The translations under genes and the position numbers were made by a program. DNA of 45,102 bases from Specibacter cremeus (GTDB lineage: Bacteria > Actinomycetota > Actinomycetes > Actinomycetales > Micrococcaceae): assembly GCF_003946885.1 (NCBI RefSeq), contig NZ_RWKQ01000021.1:31610-76711 (forward strand), read 5' to 3'. Shown piece by piece: positions 15,981 through 27,280 of this stretch (position 1 is its first letter; each line of letters starts with the position of its first letter). Under the pieces are notes generated by a model. That model ran no database searches. It had not been told where the DNA came from and saw only the letters and a program-made list of their open reading frames with translations.

Positions 15981-17040
15981 GCAGCTTGGCCAGCCCCTTG
16001 TTGATGCGGTTGGCCCAGAACGGGCCGTCGTACAGGAACGCCGTGTAGCCCTGCACGAGCGTGGCGCCGGCGTCCAGCCGCTGCTGGACGTCGGCGGCCG
16101 TCTCCACGCCGCCGACGGCGATGAGTACGAGCCGGTCCCCCGTGGCGGCCTTGAGCCGGCGCAGCACCTCCAGCGATCGTTCCTTCAACGGCGCCCCGGA
16201 CAGCCCGCCGGCACCGTGCCGGGCGACGAGGGCCGGATCGGAGACGAGGCCATCGCGGCCTATCGTCGTGTTCGTGGCGATGATGCCGTCCAGGCCCATG
16301 TCCAGGGCAAGGGCGGCCACGTCGTCGATGTCCCCGTCGCTGAGGTCCGGGGCGATCTTCACCAGCAAGGGCACGTGCCGTCCGGCGGACTCGTCGGCCG
16401 CCGCGCGCACACCGGCCAGCAGCGGGCGCAGCGTCCCCACGTCCTGCAGCAGTCGCAGCCCGGGCGTGTTGGGCGAGCTGACATTGACCACCAGGTAGTC
16501 TGCCGTCGGCGCGAGCGTGCGGGCGCTGACGAGATAGTCCGCCAGCGCTTGGTCGAGTTCCACGGCCTTCGTCTTGCCGATGTTGACGCCGATGACCGGG
16601 CGCACGTCCCCATAGGTGTTGTGCAGTTCGCGGGCTGCGGCCGCGAGCCGGGGGGCGACGGCGGCGGCGCCGTCGTTGTTGAATCCCATCCGGTTGATGA
16701 CGGCCCGGTCCGCCACGAGGCGGAACAGCCGGGGTTGCGGATTGCCCGGCTGCGCGGCGCCGGTGATGGTTCCGACCTCGACGTGCCCGAAGCCCAGGTT
16801 GGCCAGTGCGCCGATGCCGCGGCCCTCCTTGTCGAAGCCCGCGGCGAGTCCGAACGGGCTCGGGAATGTCAACCCCAGCGCCTCGGTGCGCAGCGACGCC
16901 GGCACCGCGAACATGCGCCGCAGCACCGCGCCGGCCCCCACCCTGTGGGCGGCCTTGATGAGGGTGAAACCGATCGTGTGGGCCCGTTCGGCGTCCATCC
17001 AGGAAAAGCACACACGGAAGAAGGCGGGGTAGATGCGCAT
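15973..17040 (-). CDS. pyrD: Dihydroorotate dehydrogenase (quinone), class 2
   Basis: PyrD oxidises dihydroorotate to orotate in pyrimidine synthesis and passes electrons to the membrane quinone. The 355-residue protein has the class 2 features: an N-terminal amphipathic helix region ([20 protein letters not shown]), FMN-site [20 protein letters not shown], and [12 protein letters not shown] carrying the catalytic serine. It ends with [15 protein letters not shown] at 17040 gives the standard N-terminus; longer versions would extend into the divergent FAD dehydrogenase gene. It is the only pyrimidine gene in the window. Confidence 0.94.
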   Translation of the reverse strand: MRIYPAFFRVCFSWMDAERAHTIGFTLIKAAHRVGAGAVLRRMFAVPASLRTEALGLTFPSPFGLAAGFDKEGRGIGALANLGFGHVEVGTITGAAQPGNPQPRLFRLVADRAVINRMGFNNDGAAAVAPRLAAAARELHNTYGDVRPVIGVNIGKTKAVELDQALADYLVSARTLAPTADYLVVNVSSPNTPGLRLLQDVGTLRPLLAGVRAAADESAGRHVPLLVKIAPDLSDGDIDDVAALALDMGLDGIIATNTTIGRDGLVSDPALVARHGAGGLSGAPLKERSLEVLRRLKAATGDRLVLIAVGGVETAADVQQRLDAGATLVQGYTAFLYDGPFWANRINKGLAKLRR

Positions 17041-17104
17041 GGCTACCAGTTTCCCGTGTGGCCACCCCGATTCCAAAACCGCGACCACCCCGGCGCGCAT
17101 CGCA

Positions 17105-17110
17105 TAGCAT
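17105..17110 (+). promoter_or_regulatory. -10 box (TAGCAT) for leaderless FAD dehydrogenase gene
   Basis: TAGCAT is 6 nt before the ATG at 17117. No Shine-Dalgarno sequence is present. Confidence 0.6.
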
Positions 17111-17116
17111 GGCGCC

Positions 17117-18778
17117 ATGGACACCGTGGGCACCATCGCAAGCATGCAGGCCGACGTCGTCGTGGTCGGCGCCGGCCTGGCAGGCCTTGTCGCGGCCGCC
17201 GAGGCGTACAACGCCGGGTGCCGCGTAATCGTGCTGGACCAGGAGCCGGAGGCGTCCCTCGGCGGGCAGGCGCACTGGTCGTTCGGCGGCATGTTCCTGG
17301 TCGACTCCCCCGAGCAACGCCACCTGGGCGTGAAGGACAACGCCGAGCTGGCGCTCTCCGACTGGCTCGGCTCGGCCGGGTTCGACCGGCCCGAGGACGG
17401 GTGGGCGCGGAAGTGGGCGCACGCCTACGTCGACTTCGCCGCCGGCGAGAAGCGCGCCTGGCTGCACGCGCTGGGGGTGCGCTTCTTCCCGCTCGTGCAG
17501 TGGGCCGAGCGTGGCGGCTATGACGGGCAGGGGCCCGGCAATTCGGTGCCGCGCTTCCACGTCACGTGGGGCACCGGCCCGGGCGTGTTGGCCCCCTTCA
17601 TCGCCAAGGTCGCCGAGGGCGTCGCGGCCGGCCGGGTGACGTATGCGTTCCGGCACCGCGCCACCGAACTGGTGGTGCACGACGGCCGGGTCACGGGCGT
17701 GCGCGGCCATGTGCTCTCCGCGTCCGGGGCCGCCCGCGGGGAGGCCAGCAGCCGGGAGGTCACCGGCGAATTCGAGGCGGCCGGCGCCGTCGTCGTCGGC
17801 ACCGGCGGCATCGGCGGCAATCACGACCTGGTCCGCCGGCTGTGGCCCGGCGGCGCGCCGGCACGCCTGATCACCGGCGTCCCGGCGTCGGTGGACGGGG
17901 CGTTCCAGGCGGTCGTGGAGGCGGCCGGCGGGCGCGTGGTGAACAAGGACCGGATGTGGCACTACCCGGAGGGCATCCACAACACCGACCCGGTCTGGCC
18001 GGACCACGGCATCCGGATCCTGGCCGGGCCGTCGTCGCTGTGGCTGGACGCGACCGGCCGCCGCCTGCCGGGGCCGCTGTACCCGGGCTTCGACTCGCTG
18101 GGCGCGCTGCGGCACATCACCGTCGGCGGTTTCGACTATTCATGGTTCGTGTTGAACAAGACCATCATCGACAAGGAGTTCGCCCTGTCCGGGTCCGAGC
18201 AGAACCCGGATTTGACCGGCCGCGACGTGTTGCTGCTGGCCAAACGCGCGCTGCCCGGCTCGGTGGGTCCGGTGCGGCATTTCCTGGACCACGGTGTCGA
18301 CTTCCTGCAGGCCACCACCGCGCAGGAGCTGGCCATCCGGATGAACACGCTCACCGGCACCGACCTGATCGACCCGCAGGCCCTGTTCGACACGATCGCG
18401 GCCCGCGACGCGCAGGTGGCCTGTGGGCTCGGCAAGGACGGGCAGCTGGCCGCCATCCGCGCGGCCCGGCGCTTCGCCACCGACAAGCTGATGCGCGTGG
18501 TGCCCCCGCACCGGATGATGGCCCCCGAACACGGTCCGCTCATCGCCGTCCGGTTGTCCGTGCTCACCCGCAAGAGCCTCGGCGGCCTGCAGACGGACCT
18601 TCAGGCGCGCGTGCTCGGCGCGGCCGGCCGCCCCATCCCCGGGTTGTACGCCGCCGGCGAGGTGGCCGGGTTCGGCGGTGGCGGGGTGCACGGGTACCGC
18701 GCCCTGGAGGGCACGTTCCTGGGCGGCTGCCTGTTCTCCGGCCGGGTCGCCGGGCGCGCGGCCGCGGCTTCGTCCTGA
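17117..18778 (+). CDS. FAD-binding dehydrogenase (fumarate reductase/ketosteroid dehydrogenase-like)
   Basis: A 553-residue flavoprotein of the FAD_binding_2 family, related to 3-ketosteroid dehydrogenases and flavocytochrome fumarate reductases. The dinucleotide-binding motif is VVVGAGLAGLVAAAEAYNAG (GxGxxG at G18-G23) followed by VIVLDQE. The C-terminal FAD segment is GLYAAGEVAGFGGGGVHGYRALEG in pieces, then TFLGGCLFSGRVAG. The substrate-domain sequence HYPEGIHNTDPVWPDHGIRI and others place it in the 'FAD-binding dehydrogenase' group of unknown substrate. The ATG is the predicted transcription start. An alpha/beta hydrolase follows 8 nt later, suggesting an operon acting on one hydrophobic or ester substrate (inference). 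Confidence 0.87.
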   Translation: MDTVGTIASMQADVVVVGAGLAGLVAAAEAYNAGCRVIVLDQEPEASLGGQAHWSFGGMFLVDSPEQRHLGVKDNAELALSDWLGSAGFDRPEDGWARKWAHAYVDFAAGEKRAWLHALGVRFFPLVQWAERGGYDGQGPGNSVPRFHVTWGTGPGVLAPFIAKVAEGVAAGRVTYAFRHRATELVVHDGRVTGVRGHVLSASGAARGEASSREVTGEFEAAGAVVVGTGGIGGNHDLVRRLWPGGAPARLITGVPASVDGAFQAVVEAAGGRVVNKDRMWHYPEGIHNTDPVWPDHGIRILAGPSSLWLDATGRRLPGPLYPGFDSLGALRHITVGGFDYSWFVLNKTIIDKEFALSGSEQNPDLTGRDVLLLAKRALPGSVGPVRHFLDHGVDFLQATTAQELAIRMNTLTGTDLIDPQALFDTIAARDAQVACGLGKDGQLAAIRAARRFATDKLMRVVPPHRMMAPEHGPLIAVRLSVLTRKSLGGLQTDLQARVLGAAGRPIPGLYAAGEVAGFGGGGVHGYRALEGTFLGGCLFSGRVAGRAAAASS

Positions 18779-18786
18779 GTCGGGAC

Positions 18787-19833
18787 ATGGACGACGACGG
18801 CACGCACGGCAGGCGGGAGGCGACGGGGTGGGAGCCCGACGACCTGGGCCCGGGGTTCGAGCGGCTCCGGCTGCCCCTGGGCGAGGACGCCGGCGGCCCC
18901 ATCCTGGCCACCCTGGTCCGGCATGTCCCGCCGGCCCGGGCCGCCGCCCGGGCGGCTACCCCCCATGCCGTGCTCTACGTGCACGGATGGTGCGACTATT
19001 TCATGAATACCGGGCTCGCCGGTTTCTTCGCCCGGCACGGGGTCAGGTTCTACGCCATCGACCTGCACAACTACGGCCGCAGCCTGGTCCCGGGTTCGCT
19101 GCGCGGCTACGTGGCCGACCTGGCCGACTACGACGCCGACCTGGGCGCGGCGCTGGCGGTCATCCGGCGGGAGGCCGCCACCCCGGACGGCCCGCCGCGC
19201 ATCCACCTGATGGGCCACTCGCTGGGCGGTCTGACGTCCGCGCTGTGGGCGCACCGGCACCCGGGCGAATTGGCCTCGCTCATCCTCAATTCCCCCTGGC
19301 TGGAGCTGCAGGGCAGCCGGTTCCTGCGCCAGATCGCCACGGCCATCCTGGGCCCGTTCGCGAAGTCCGACCCCTTGCGCGTGTTCAGGCACCCGGAGTG
19401 GCCGGCCTACTGGGAGAGCCTGTCCAATGAGGCGCACGGCGAATGGGACATCAACCCGGACTGGCGGCCCAGGGGTTCGTTCCCGTTCCGGGCCGGCTGG
19501 ATGCGGGCCGTGCTGGCCGGGCACGCCCAGGTCAACGCCGGACTGGCCATCGACGCCCCCGTGCTGGTGCTGCTCAGCCGCCGCTCGCTGATCCAGCCGC
19601 TGTGGACGCCGGCGGCCATGGGCGCCGACGCCGTGATCGAGGTCGATGTCATGGCCCGCCTCGCCCTGTCGGTTGGCCGCCGCGTCACCGTCAACAGGTA
19701 CGACGGGGCCCTGCACGATGTCGCATTGTCCGCCGCGCCGGTGCGCCGGCAGCTGTTCGCCGACCTGGCGGACTGGCTGCGCGCCTACGGCCCGGCCGTG
19801 CCCGCCGGCGCCGCGTCGACGGCCGCCCCGTAG
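18787..19833 (+). CDS. Alpha/beta hydrolase (monoacylglycerol lipase-like)
   Basis: The 348-residue protein has the alpha/beta-hydrolase fold. It shows the oxyanion-hole region YVHGWCDYF (about 64-72), the nucleophile elbow G143-H-S145-L-G147, and a late GALHDV segment whose histidine should complete the triad. The overall sequence resembles the serine aminopeptidase S33/monoglyceride lipase group. ATG at 18787 lies 8 nt after the dehydrogenase stop without a clear ribosome binding site, so translational coupling is likely. Its 3' end overlaps the convergent uppS 3' end by 49 bp. The substrate is unknown. Confidence 0.87.
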   Translation: MDDDGTHGRREATGWEPDDLGPGFERLRLPLGEDAGGPILATLVRHVPPARAAARAATPHAVLYVHGWCDYFMNTGLAGFFARHGVRFYAIDLHNYGRSLVPGSLRGYVADLADYDADLGAALAVIRREAATPDGPPRIHLMGHSLGGLTSALWAHRHPGELASLILNSPWLELQGSRFLRQIATAILGPFAKSDPLRVFRHPEWPAYWESLSNEAHGEWDINPDWRPRGSFPFRAGWMRAVLAGHAQVNAGLAIDAPVLVLLSRRSLIQPLWTPAAMGADAVIEVDVMARLALSVGRRVTVNRYDGALHDVALSAAPVRRQLFADLADWLRAYGPAVPAGAASTAAP

Positions 19834-20651
19834 CGCCGGTCGCGGCGCGCGTACTCGTCCACGGCCCGCCACAGCGTGCGCCTGTCGACATCCGGCCACA
19901 GCGTGTCCATGAACACGAACTCGGCATAGGCGCATTGCCACAGCAGGAAGTTGGACAACCGTTGTTCGCCGCTGGAGCGCAGGAACAGGTCCACGTCGGG
20001 CAGGTCGGGGTTGTAGAGGTAGCGCTGGATGGTGTTCTCGTTCACGGCGCGTGGGCTGACCCTGCCGTCGGCCACGTCGCGGGCCAGTGCCGCCACGGCG
20101 TCGGCGATCTCGGCCCGGCCGCCGTAATTAACACACATTGTCAACGTCACGGTGTCGTTGTCCCGTGTATGTTCCTCGGCGACCTCGAGTTCCTTGATCA
20201 CCGACCCCCACAGCCGTGGCTTGCGCCCCGCCCAGCGGACGCGCACGCCCCAGGCGTCCAGCTGGTCGCGCTGGCGTCGCAGCACATCCTTGTTAAATCC
20301 CATCAGGAAGCGCACCTCCTCCGGCGACCGCTTCCAGTTCTCCGTGGAGAACGCGTACACGCTCACATACTTGATGCCCAGCTCGATGGCACCGGCCATG
20401 ACGTCCAGCAGGGCCGGCTCCCCCGCCTTGTGCCCCTCGATGCGTGGCAGCCCGCGCTGGTTCGCCCAGCGGCCGTTGCCGTCCATGACGATCGCCACGT
20501 GCCGCGGCACGAGCCCGGCGGGGATGGCCGGGGCGACGGCGCCGGACGGATGCGGCCACGGCGCCACGACGGGGGGCTTGGCCGGGTTCCGGCCGGTGCC
20601 GGAGGGTTTCGCTGACGGCGTTCTTGACTGCCTGCCTGGCAAGGACGACAC
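19785..20651 (-). CDS. uppS: Isoprenyl (di-trans,poly-cis-decaprenylcistransferase) synthase
   Basis: UppS condenses isopentenyl diphosphate into the long-chain prenyl diphosphate that becomes the lipid carrier for cell-wall synthesis. The 288-residue protein carries the family signature H-V-A-I-V-M-D57-G-N-G-R-W with catalytic D57, plus [22 protein letters not shown] and [19 protein letters not shown]. The N-terminal 45 residues are a Pro-rich extension, common in actinobacteria. GTG at 20651 lies 3 nt after the recO stop, so recO-uppS are coupled. The C-terminus overlaps the convergent hydrolase gene. Confidence 0.95.
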   Translation of the reverse strand: MSSLPGRQSRTPSAKPSGTGRNPAKPPVVAPWPHPSGAVAPAIPAGLVPRHVAIVMDGNGRWANQRGLPRIEGHKAGEPALLDVMAGAIELGIKYVSVYAFSTENWKRSPEEVRFLMGFNKDVLRRQRDQLDAWGVRVRWAGRKPRLWGSVIKELEVAEEHTRDNDTVTLTMCVNYGGRAEIADAVAALARDVADGRVSPRAVNENTIQRYLYNPDLPDVDLFLRSSGEQRLSNFLLWQCAYAEFVFMDTLWPDVDRRTLWRAVDEYARRDRRYGAAVDAAPAGTAGP

Positions 20652-20654
20652 GGG

Positions 20655-21410
20655 TTATGCACGCTCCACGAGTTTCAGGGATCGGACGGTTCGTTCAAGA
20701 TGCCATTGCACATAGGCGGCGACCAGCCCGGCCGCCTCGCGCCGGGCGCCGGGCACGGACGCGTCCGCGCCGGCCCAGTCGCCGGCCAGCAGGGTACCCA
20801 GCAGCGCCATGGTCTCCGGCGCGGGCGACGCGGAACCGGGCGGGCGGCAGCCGGTGCACACGGCCCCGCCCAGGGCGGCGTTGAACGCCTGGTGCGGGCC
20901 GGGTTCCCCGCACCGGGCGCAGTCGCCGAAGCTCGGGGCCCAGCCGGCGATCGACATGGCCCGCAACAGGTACGAGTCGAGGATGAGCTCGGGCGCGTGC
21001 GCGTGGCGGCTCAGCGAGGCCAGCGCCCCGACGAGCAGCAGGTAGTGCGCCGTGGACGTCTCCCCGTCGATGTCGGTGAGCCGTTCCGCGGTCTCGGTCA
21101 TGGCCGCGGCGACCGTGTACTTGTCATAGTCGGCGGCAATGGCCTGCCCGTAGATGCCCGTGGCCACCGCCTGGGCCACGATGTCGAGGCTGCGCCCGTG
21201 CACGAACTGCACGTCGGCCACCATGAACGGCTCCAGCCGAGCGCCGAACTTGCTGCTGGTGCGCCGGACACCGCGCGCCACGGCACGCACCTGGCCGTGC
21301 CGGCGGGTCAGCATCGTGATGATGCGGTCGGCCTCGCCCAGCTTGTGCGTGCGCAGCACGACGGCGTCGTCCCGGTAGGTGCGTGCGGCGAACGAAGAAT
21401 TGGACACCAT
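20655..21410 (-). CDS. recO: DNA repair protein RecO
   Basis: RecO (251 aa) works with RecF/RecR to load RecA onto SSB-coated gaps. The N-terminal OB-fold is seen in [20 protein letters not shown]-like sequence (about 11-31). The helical C-terminal domain holds a four-cysteine zinc site, C164-x2-C167 (FGDCARCG) and C185-x2-C188 (AVCTGC). ATG at 21410 follows GGGAGAA. It is coupled to uppS downstream. Upstream lies the palindromic repeat that separates it from leuA. Confidence 0.95.
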   Translation of the reverse strand: MVSNSSFAARTYRDDAVVLRTHKLGEADRIITMLTRRHGQVRAVARGVRRTSSKFGARLEPFMVADVQFVHGRSLDIVAQAVATGIYGQAIAADYDKYTVAAAMTETAERLTDIDGETSTAHYLLLVGALASLSRHAHAPELILDSYLLRAMSIAGWAPSFGDCARCGEPGPHQAFNAALGGAVCTGCRPPGSASPAPETMALLGTLLAGDWAGADASVPGARREAAGLVAAYVQWHLERTVRSLKLVERA

Positions 21411-21435
21411 CCCATTCTCCCACTCTTGTACGACA

Positions 21436-21498
21436 GGGTCTCGACGGGGTCTCGCCCCACGGGGTCTCGACAGGCTCGACCACCGGTGGTCGAGCCTG
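21436..21498. repeat. Dispersed TCTCGACARGCTCGACCACCGG repeat, locus 3, with 28-bp palindrome
   Basis: Three GGTCTCG-type starts occur in tandem (near 21437, 21449 and 21463). The last, complete copy runs into its own inverted copy, giving a perfect 28-bp palindrome at 21471-21498 centred on CCGG. It lies between leuA and recO, where it could act as the leuA terminator, though it has no U-run. Confidence 0.8.
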
Positions 21499-21567
21499 GG
21501 CCCACGGCCGCGAGGGGCCCCGCCCGAGCTTGCGAGGGTGGGGAGCGGCTGGGGAGCGCGACCCTGC

Positions 21568-23498
<1,931 letters not shown>

Positions 23499-23504
23499 GA
23501 TTTC

Positions 23505-23526
23505 AGCCTAGCACGCCGCGTACGAT
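23505..23526. promoter_or_regulatory. Overlapping divergent -10 boxes of leuA leader and M13 peptidase
   Basis: Minus-strand TAGGCT (23505-23510) serves the leuA leader. Plus-strand TACGAT (23521-23526) would start the peptidase message near 23533. The two core promoters are interleaved, so polymerase binding may be mutually exclusive. Confidence 0.5.
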
Positions 23527-23573
23527 GAGGAGGAAACGCACCAGCATCCCCGACCCGAAGGGCAGCCTCTCCC

Positions 23574-25538
23574 ATGACGCACTCCGGCATCAACCTCGCC
23601 AATGTTGACCAGGCGGTCCGGCCGCAAGACGACCTGTACCAGCATGTGAACGGCAAGTGGCTGGCGGCGGAGACCATCCCCGATGACCGGGCGATCAGCG
23701 GATCGTTCGTTGCGCTGCGCGATGACGCCGAGGCGGCCGTGCGCACCATCATCGAACGCGCCGCCGACCGGGCCACGTTCGGTGCGGCCGAGGCCGGCAG
23801 CGTGGAGGCGAAGATCGGGGCCCTGTACGCCAGCTTCATGGACGAGGCCGGCATCGCCGAACGGGCGGGCGCCCCGCTGGCACCGAAGCTGGCCGCCATC
23901 GAGGCGGCCGGCTCCGTGTCCGCGCTCGTCACCCTGATGGGCGCGTTCGACGCCGCCGGCGGCGACGGCCTGTTCGGCACCTATGTGAACAACGACGCCG
24001 GCAATCCCGACCGCGCGCTGCTGCACCTGCACCAGTCGGGGCTGGGATTGCCGGATGAGTCGTACTACCGGGAGGAAAAGTACGCGGGCATCCGCGACGC
24101 CTACGTCCCGCACATCGAAACCATGCTGACCCTGGCCGGAGTGCCCGGGGCCGGTGCCAAGGCCGCGCGGATCCTGGCCCTGGAGACGGAGATCGCCGCC
24201 ACGCACTGGGACACCGTGACGCTGCGCGACCCGCAGAAAACATACAACCTGATGTCCGGATCGGACGTGGTGGCGATGCTGCCGCTGTTGCGTGACTGGT
24301 TCGAGGGCCTCGGCCTGTCCGCGGCGCACACGGCCGAGATCGTCGTCGCCACGCCCGACTTCTTCCGCGGCCAGGCCCCCCTGCTCGTTGCCGACCGGTT
24401 GGCGGACTGGCAGGCGTGGCTGGCCTGGCGGACGGTATCCGCGGCGGCCCCTTATTTGTCGGACGACTTCGTCGACGCGAACTTCGCGTTCTACGGCACC
24501 ACCCTCAGCGGCACGCCGGTCATCAAGGACCGCTGGAAGCGCGGCGTCGCCCTCGTCGAGGGGGCCCTGGGCGAGGCGGTCGGCCAGCTGTACGTGGCCG
24601 AACATTTCCCCCAGACGCACAAGGCGCGCATGGAGGCCCTGGTCGGCAACCTGGTCGAAGCGTACCGGCAGTCCATCGCGGGGCTGGCCTGGATGAGCGA
24701 GGACACCGTCGCGAAGGCGCTGGCGAAGCTCGACGCGTTCACGCCGAAGATCGGCTACCCGGCCAAGTGGCGCGACTACGGGACGCTGGAGATCGTCGAC
24801 GGCGACCTGCCCGGCAACGTGGAACGGTCGTATGCGTTCGAGCTGGCGCGCCAGCTGGCCAAGATCGGCGCCCCCATCGACCGGGATGAATGGTTCATGA
24901 CCCCGCAGACCGTCAACGCCTACTACAACCCGACCATGAACGAGGTCGTGTTCCCGGCCGCCATCCTGCAACCGCCGTTCTTCGATGCCGAGGCCGACGC
25001 CGCGGCGAATTACGGCGGCATCGGGGCCGTGATCGGCCATGAGATCGGCCACGGGTTCGACGACCAGGGTTCCCAGTTCGACGGATCCGGCGCCCTGCGC
25101 AACTGGTGGACCGATGTGGACCGGGCCGCGTTCGAGGCCCTCACGGCGCGTCTGGTGGGCCAGTACGAGGTGCTTGAACCGGCGGCGGCGCCCGGCCACA
25201 CGGTCAACGGCAAGCTCACGCTCGGCGAGAACATCGGCGACCTGGGCGGGCTGGCCATCGGTTACAAGGCGTACCTGCTCGACCTGGACGGCTCCCCGGC
25301 ACCGGAGATCGACTCGCTCACGGGCGCGCAACGGTTCTTCTACTCGTGGGCCGAATGCTGGCGCTCGAAGATCCGCACCGAGGAGGCGGTCCGGCGCCTG
25401 GCCATCGACCCGCACTCCCCCGCCGAATGGCGCTGCAACGCCGTGGTGCGCAATCTGGACGCCTTCCACGAGGCGTTCGGCACGGGGCCGGCGGACGGGC
25501 TGTGGCTGGAACCGGATGCGCGGGTGAGCATCTGGTAG
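23574..25538 (+). CDS. M13 (neprilysin-like) metallopeptidase
   Basis: This 654-residue zinc endopeptidase belongs to family M13 (PepO/neprilysin). Visible features are the zinc motif H489-E-I-G-H493 in VIGHEIGHGFDDQG, the third ligand E552 in GENIGD with D556, and the substrate-binding N-A-Y-Y element upstream (QTVNAYYNPTMNEVVFPA). The C-terminus ends near CRXDP-type INPHSPAEWR, here DPHSPAEWRCN, followed by DAFHEAFG. No signal peptide is present, so it is probably cytoplasmic like lactococcal PepO. The 41-nt leader has only a weak ribosome binding site (GAAGGGCAG). Confidence 0.93.
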   Translation: MTHSGINLANVDQAVRPQDDLYQHVNGKWLAAETIPDDRAISGSFVALRDDAEAAVRTIIERAADRATFGAAEAGSVEAKIGALYASFMDEAGIAERAGAPLAPKLAAIEAAGSVSALVTLMGAFDAAGGDGLFGTYVNNDAGNPDRALLHLHQSGLGLPDESYYREEKYAGIRDAYVPHIETMLTLAGVPGAGAKAARILALETEIAATHWDTVTLRDPQKTYNLMSGSDVVAMLPLLRDWFEGLGLSAAHTAEIVVATPDFFRGQAPLLVADRLADWQAWLAWRTVSAAAPYLSDDFVDANFAFYGTTLSGTPVIKDRWKRGVALVEGALGEAVGQLYVAEHFPQTHKARMEALVGNLVEAYRQSIAGLAWMSEDTVAKALAKLDAFTPKIGYPAKWRDYGTLEIVDGDLPGNVERSYAFELARQLAKIGAPIDRDEWFMTPQTVNAYYNPTMNEVVFPAAILQPPFFDAEADAAANYGGIGAVIGHEIGHGFDDQGSQFDGSGALRNWWTDVDRAAFEALTARLVGQYEVLEPAAAPGHTVNGKLTLGENIGDLGGLAIGYKAYLLDLDGSPAPEIDSLTGAQRFFYSWAECWRSKIRTEEAVRRLAIDPHSPAEWRCNAVVRNLDAFHEAFGTGPADGLWLEPDARVSIW

Positions 25539-25577
25539 CGGCCCGCCGGCCATGAACCGCCGGTCGGATGCCTGGCG

Positions 25578-27176
25578 TCAGTTCGTGTAGAACAACGGAT
25601 TGACGACCAGGCACTCGTTCTTCTCGGCCGCCGTGCTGGAGACGATGTCCTTCGGCAGTTCGGTCTTGCCGAAGGTGGTGCCGGAGATCCAGTCGGTCCC
25701 GGCGACCAGCTGCACGCCGCTGACCGTGGGGTCGCTGACGACGGCGGAGGCCGGGATGTGGAACAGCTTGGCGACATCCGCGGCCACGTCGCCCATGTTC
25801 GGCCCGTAGGCGATCTTCGTGGTGTGCTGCGCGGCGACGTCACCGAAGTTCTGTGCAGCCGTGAACCCGTCCTTGGCCAGCGCCGCTAGCAGGTCGTCGG
25901 CCCGGCCGGGGGCACCCGTGGCGTTCACGACGCCGATCGGCTGCACGGCCTTGTCATAGGCGGGGGCCGCCGGCGCTGCCGGGGACGGCGCCGTGGAGTG
26001 CGTGGCGCCCGGCGTGCCGGACGCGCCGCCCGCCGTGGGGTGTGCCGTGGCGCTCGGGGACGCCTTCGCGTGACCGGTGAAGTCGGCGTCGTTGCGCAGC
26101 CCGGCGAACAGCTGCCCGGCGTCGGGCTCCTTCAGCTGCACGCGGTTGGAGTCCTGTACCCACGCCTCGTTGGGCACGGTGATGAACGCGACATTGGCCG
26201 GGTCGATCTTGCTCAGCCGGGTCGCGATGGAGATCATGTCCGGGATGTTCGCCAGGCCCTTGTCGATCGTCAGGTTCTTCGTGACGACGTTCGCCAGGTT
26301 GTAGAGCATGGGCAGGTTCGTCAGCGTGCCGTCGGTCTTGATCTTGCGCACGAGCGAGCCGAGGAAGTACTGCTGGGCCTTGATGCGGGCGAGGTCGCTG
26401 GCGTCCCCGAACGCGTGCCGCGTGCGCAGGAATGCCAGGGCCTGTTCACCCTGGACCAGGCTCTTGCCGGCCGGCAGGCGCAGGCCGGAGCCGTTGTCGT
26501 CGTACATGGCGTGGTCGACGCACACCTGCACGCCGCCGATCGCGTTGGACAGTTCCTTCACGGCCGTGAAGTCGGCCAGCATGAAGTGGTCGATGGTCAG
26601 GCCGGTCAGCTGGTTGATGGCCGCGACGGTGCACCCGGGCCCGGCCTCCAGCAGTGCGGAGTTCAGCTGGGCCATGGGCTGGGCCGGGATGACCTGTCCC
26701 GTCTGGGAGTTGCGGCAGGCCGGGATCGGCACCATGAGGTCGCGCGGGAAGCTGGTGATGCTCACGTTGGAGTTGTCCGCGGAGATGTTCATCAGCAGCA
26801 TGACGTCGGAGTTGCCCGAGCCGCCGGAGTCCGCCGTGGTGCCGTATTCGCTGTTGGCGCCGGCGCGCGTGTCGGTGCCCAGGATCAGGATCTGCATCGA
26901 CCCGGTGTCCTCGGTCGTCGTCGACTTCGGCAGCGTGACCGCCGCGTTCAGGTCGTCGGTGTGCACGTTCTGCTGCAACCGCCACAACAGGAAACCGGCG
27001 CCGCCCACCGCGACGACGAGGACGAGGGCCAGGCCCAGCGCGGTGAGTTTCAGCCACAGCCGTGCGGACTTGGGGACGGCGAAGTGCCGGCCGGCGGGCT
27101 CGCCGGCCGGGGCCGAGTCAGGCTGTCCGGGTCCGGCAGACCTGTCGGCCGGCGTGCTGGCGCGGCGTCGCCCCAT
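25578..27176 (-). CDS. LCP (LytR-CpsA-Psr) cell-wall ligase with LytR_C domain
   Basis: This 532-residue membrane protein transfers lipid-linked glycopolymers (teichoic-type or arabinogalactan-type) to peptidoglycan. It has a disordered N-terminus, a transmembrane helix at about 41-65, then the extracellular LCP domain with ILGTDTRAG, TSFPRDLMVPIP, and GGVQVCVDHAMYD...FLRTRHAFGDASDLARIKAQQ in pieces. A Ser/Thr/Pro/Ala-rich linker and a C-terminal LytR_C domain follow (about 440-530). ATG at 27176 has a GAGAGG site 8 nt upstream; the possible TTG at 27200 does not. Minus-strand TAAGCT (27214-27219) is a likely -10. It lies downstream of era with a 104-bp gap. Confidence 0.92.
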   Translation of the reverse strand: MGRRRASTPADRSAGPGQPDSAPAGEPAGRHFAVPKSARLWLKLTALGLALVLVVAVGGAGFLLWRLQQNVHTDDLNAAVTLPKSTTTEDTGSMQILILGTDTRAGANSEYGTTADSGGSGNSDVMLLMNISADNSNVSITSFPRDLMVPIPACRNSQTGQVIPAQPMAQLNSALLEAGPGCTVAAINQLTGLTIDHFMLADFTAVKELSNAIGGVQVCVDHAMYDDNGSGLRLPAGKSLVQGEQALAFLRTRHAFGDASDLARIKAQQYFLGSLVRKIKTDGTLTNLPMLYNLANVVTKNLTIDKGLANIPDMISIATRLSKIDPANVAFITVPNEAWVQDSNRVQLKEPDAGQLFAGLRNDADFTGHAKASPSATAHPTAGGASGTPGATHSTAPSPAAPAAPAYDKAVQPIGVVNATGAPGRADDLLAALAKDGFTAAQNFGDVAAQHTTKIAYGPNMGDVAADVAKLFHIPASAVVSDPTVSGVQLVAGTDWISGTTFGKTELPKDIVSSTAAEKNECLVVNPLFYTN

Positions 27177-27280
27177 GGATGAACCTCTCGAAGACTTCAA
27201 TGAACAAGAGACAAGCTTACGGGTGCTCTCTGGAAACCAGCTTCACGCCGGCTGTGCACGTCGCGGGTGTGGCGCCGGGG

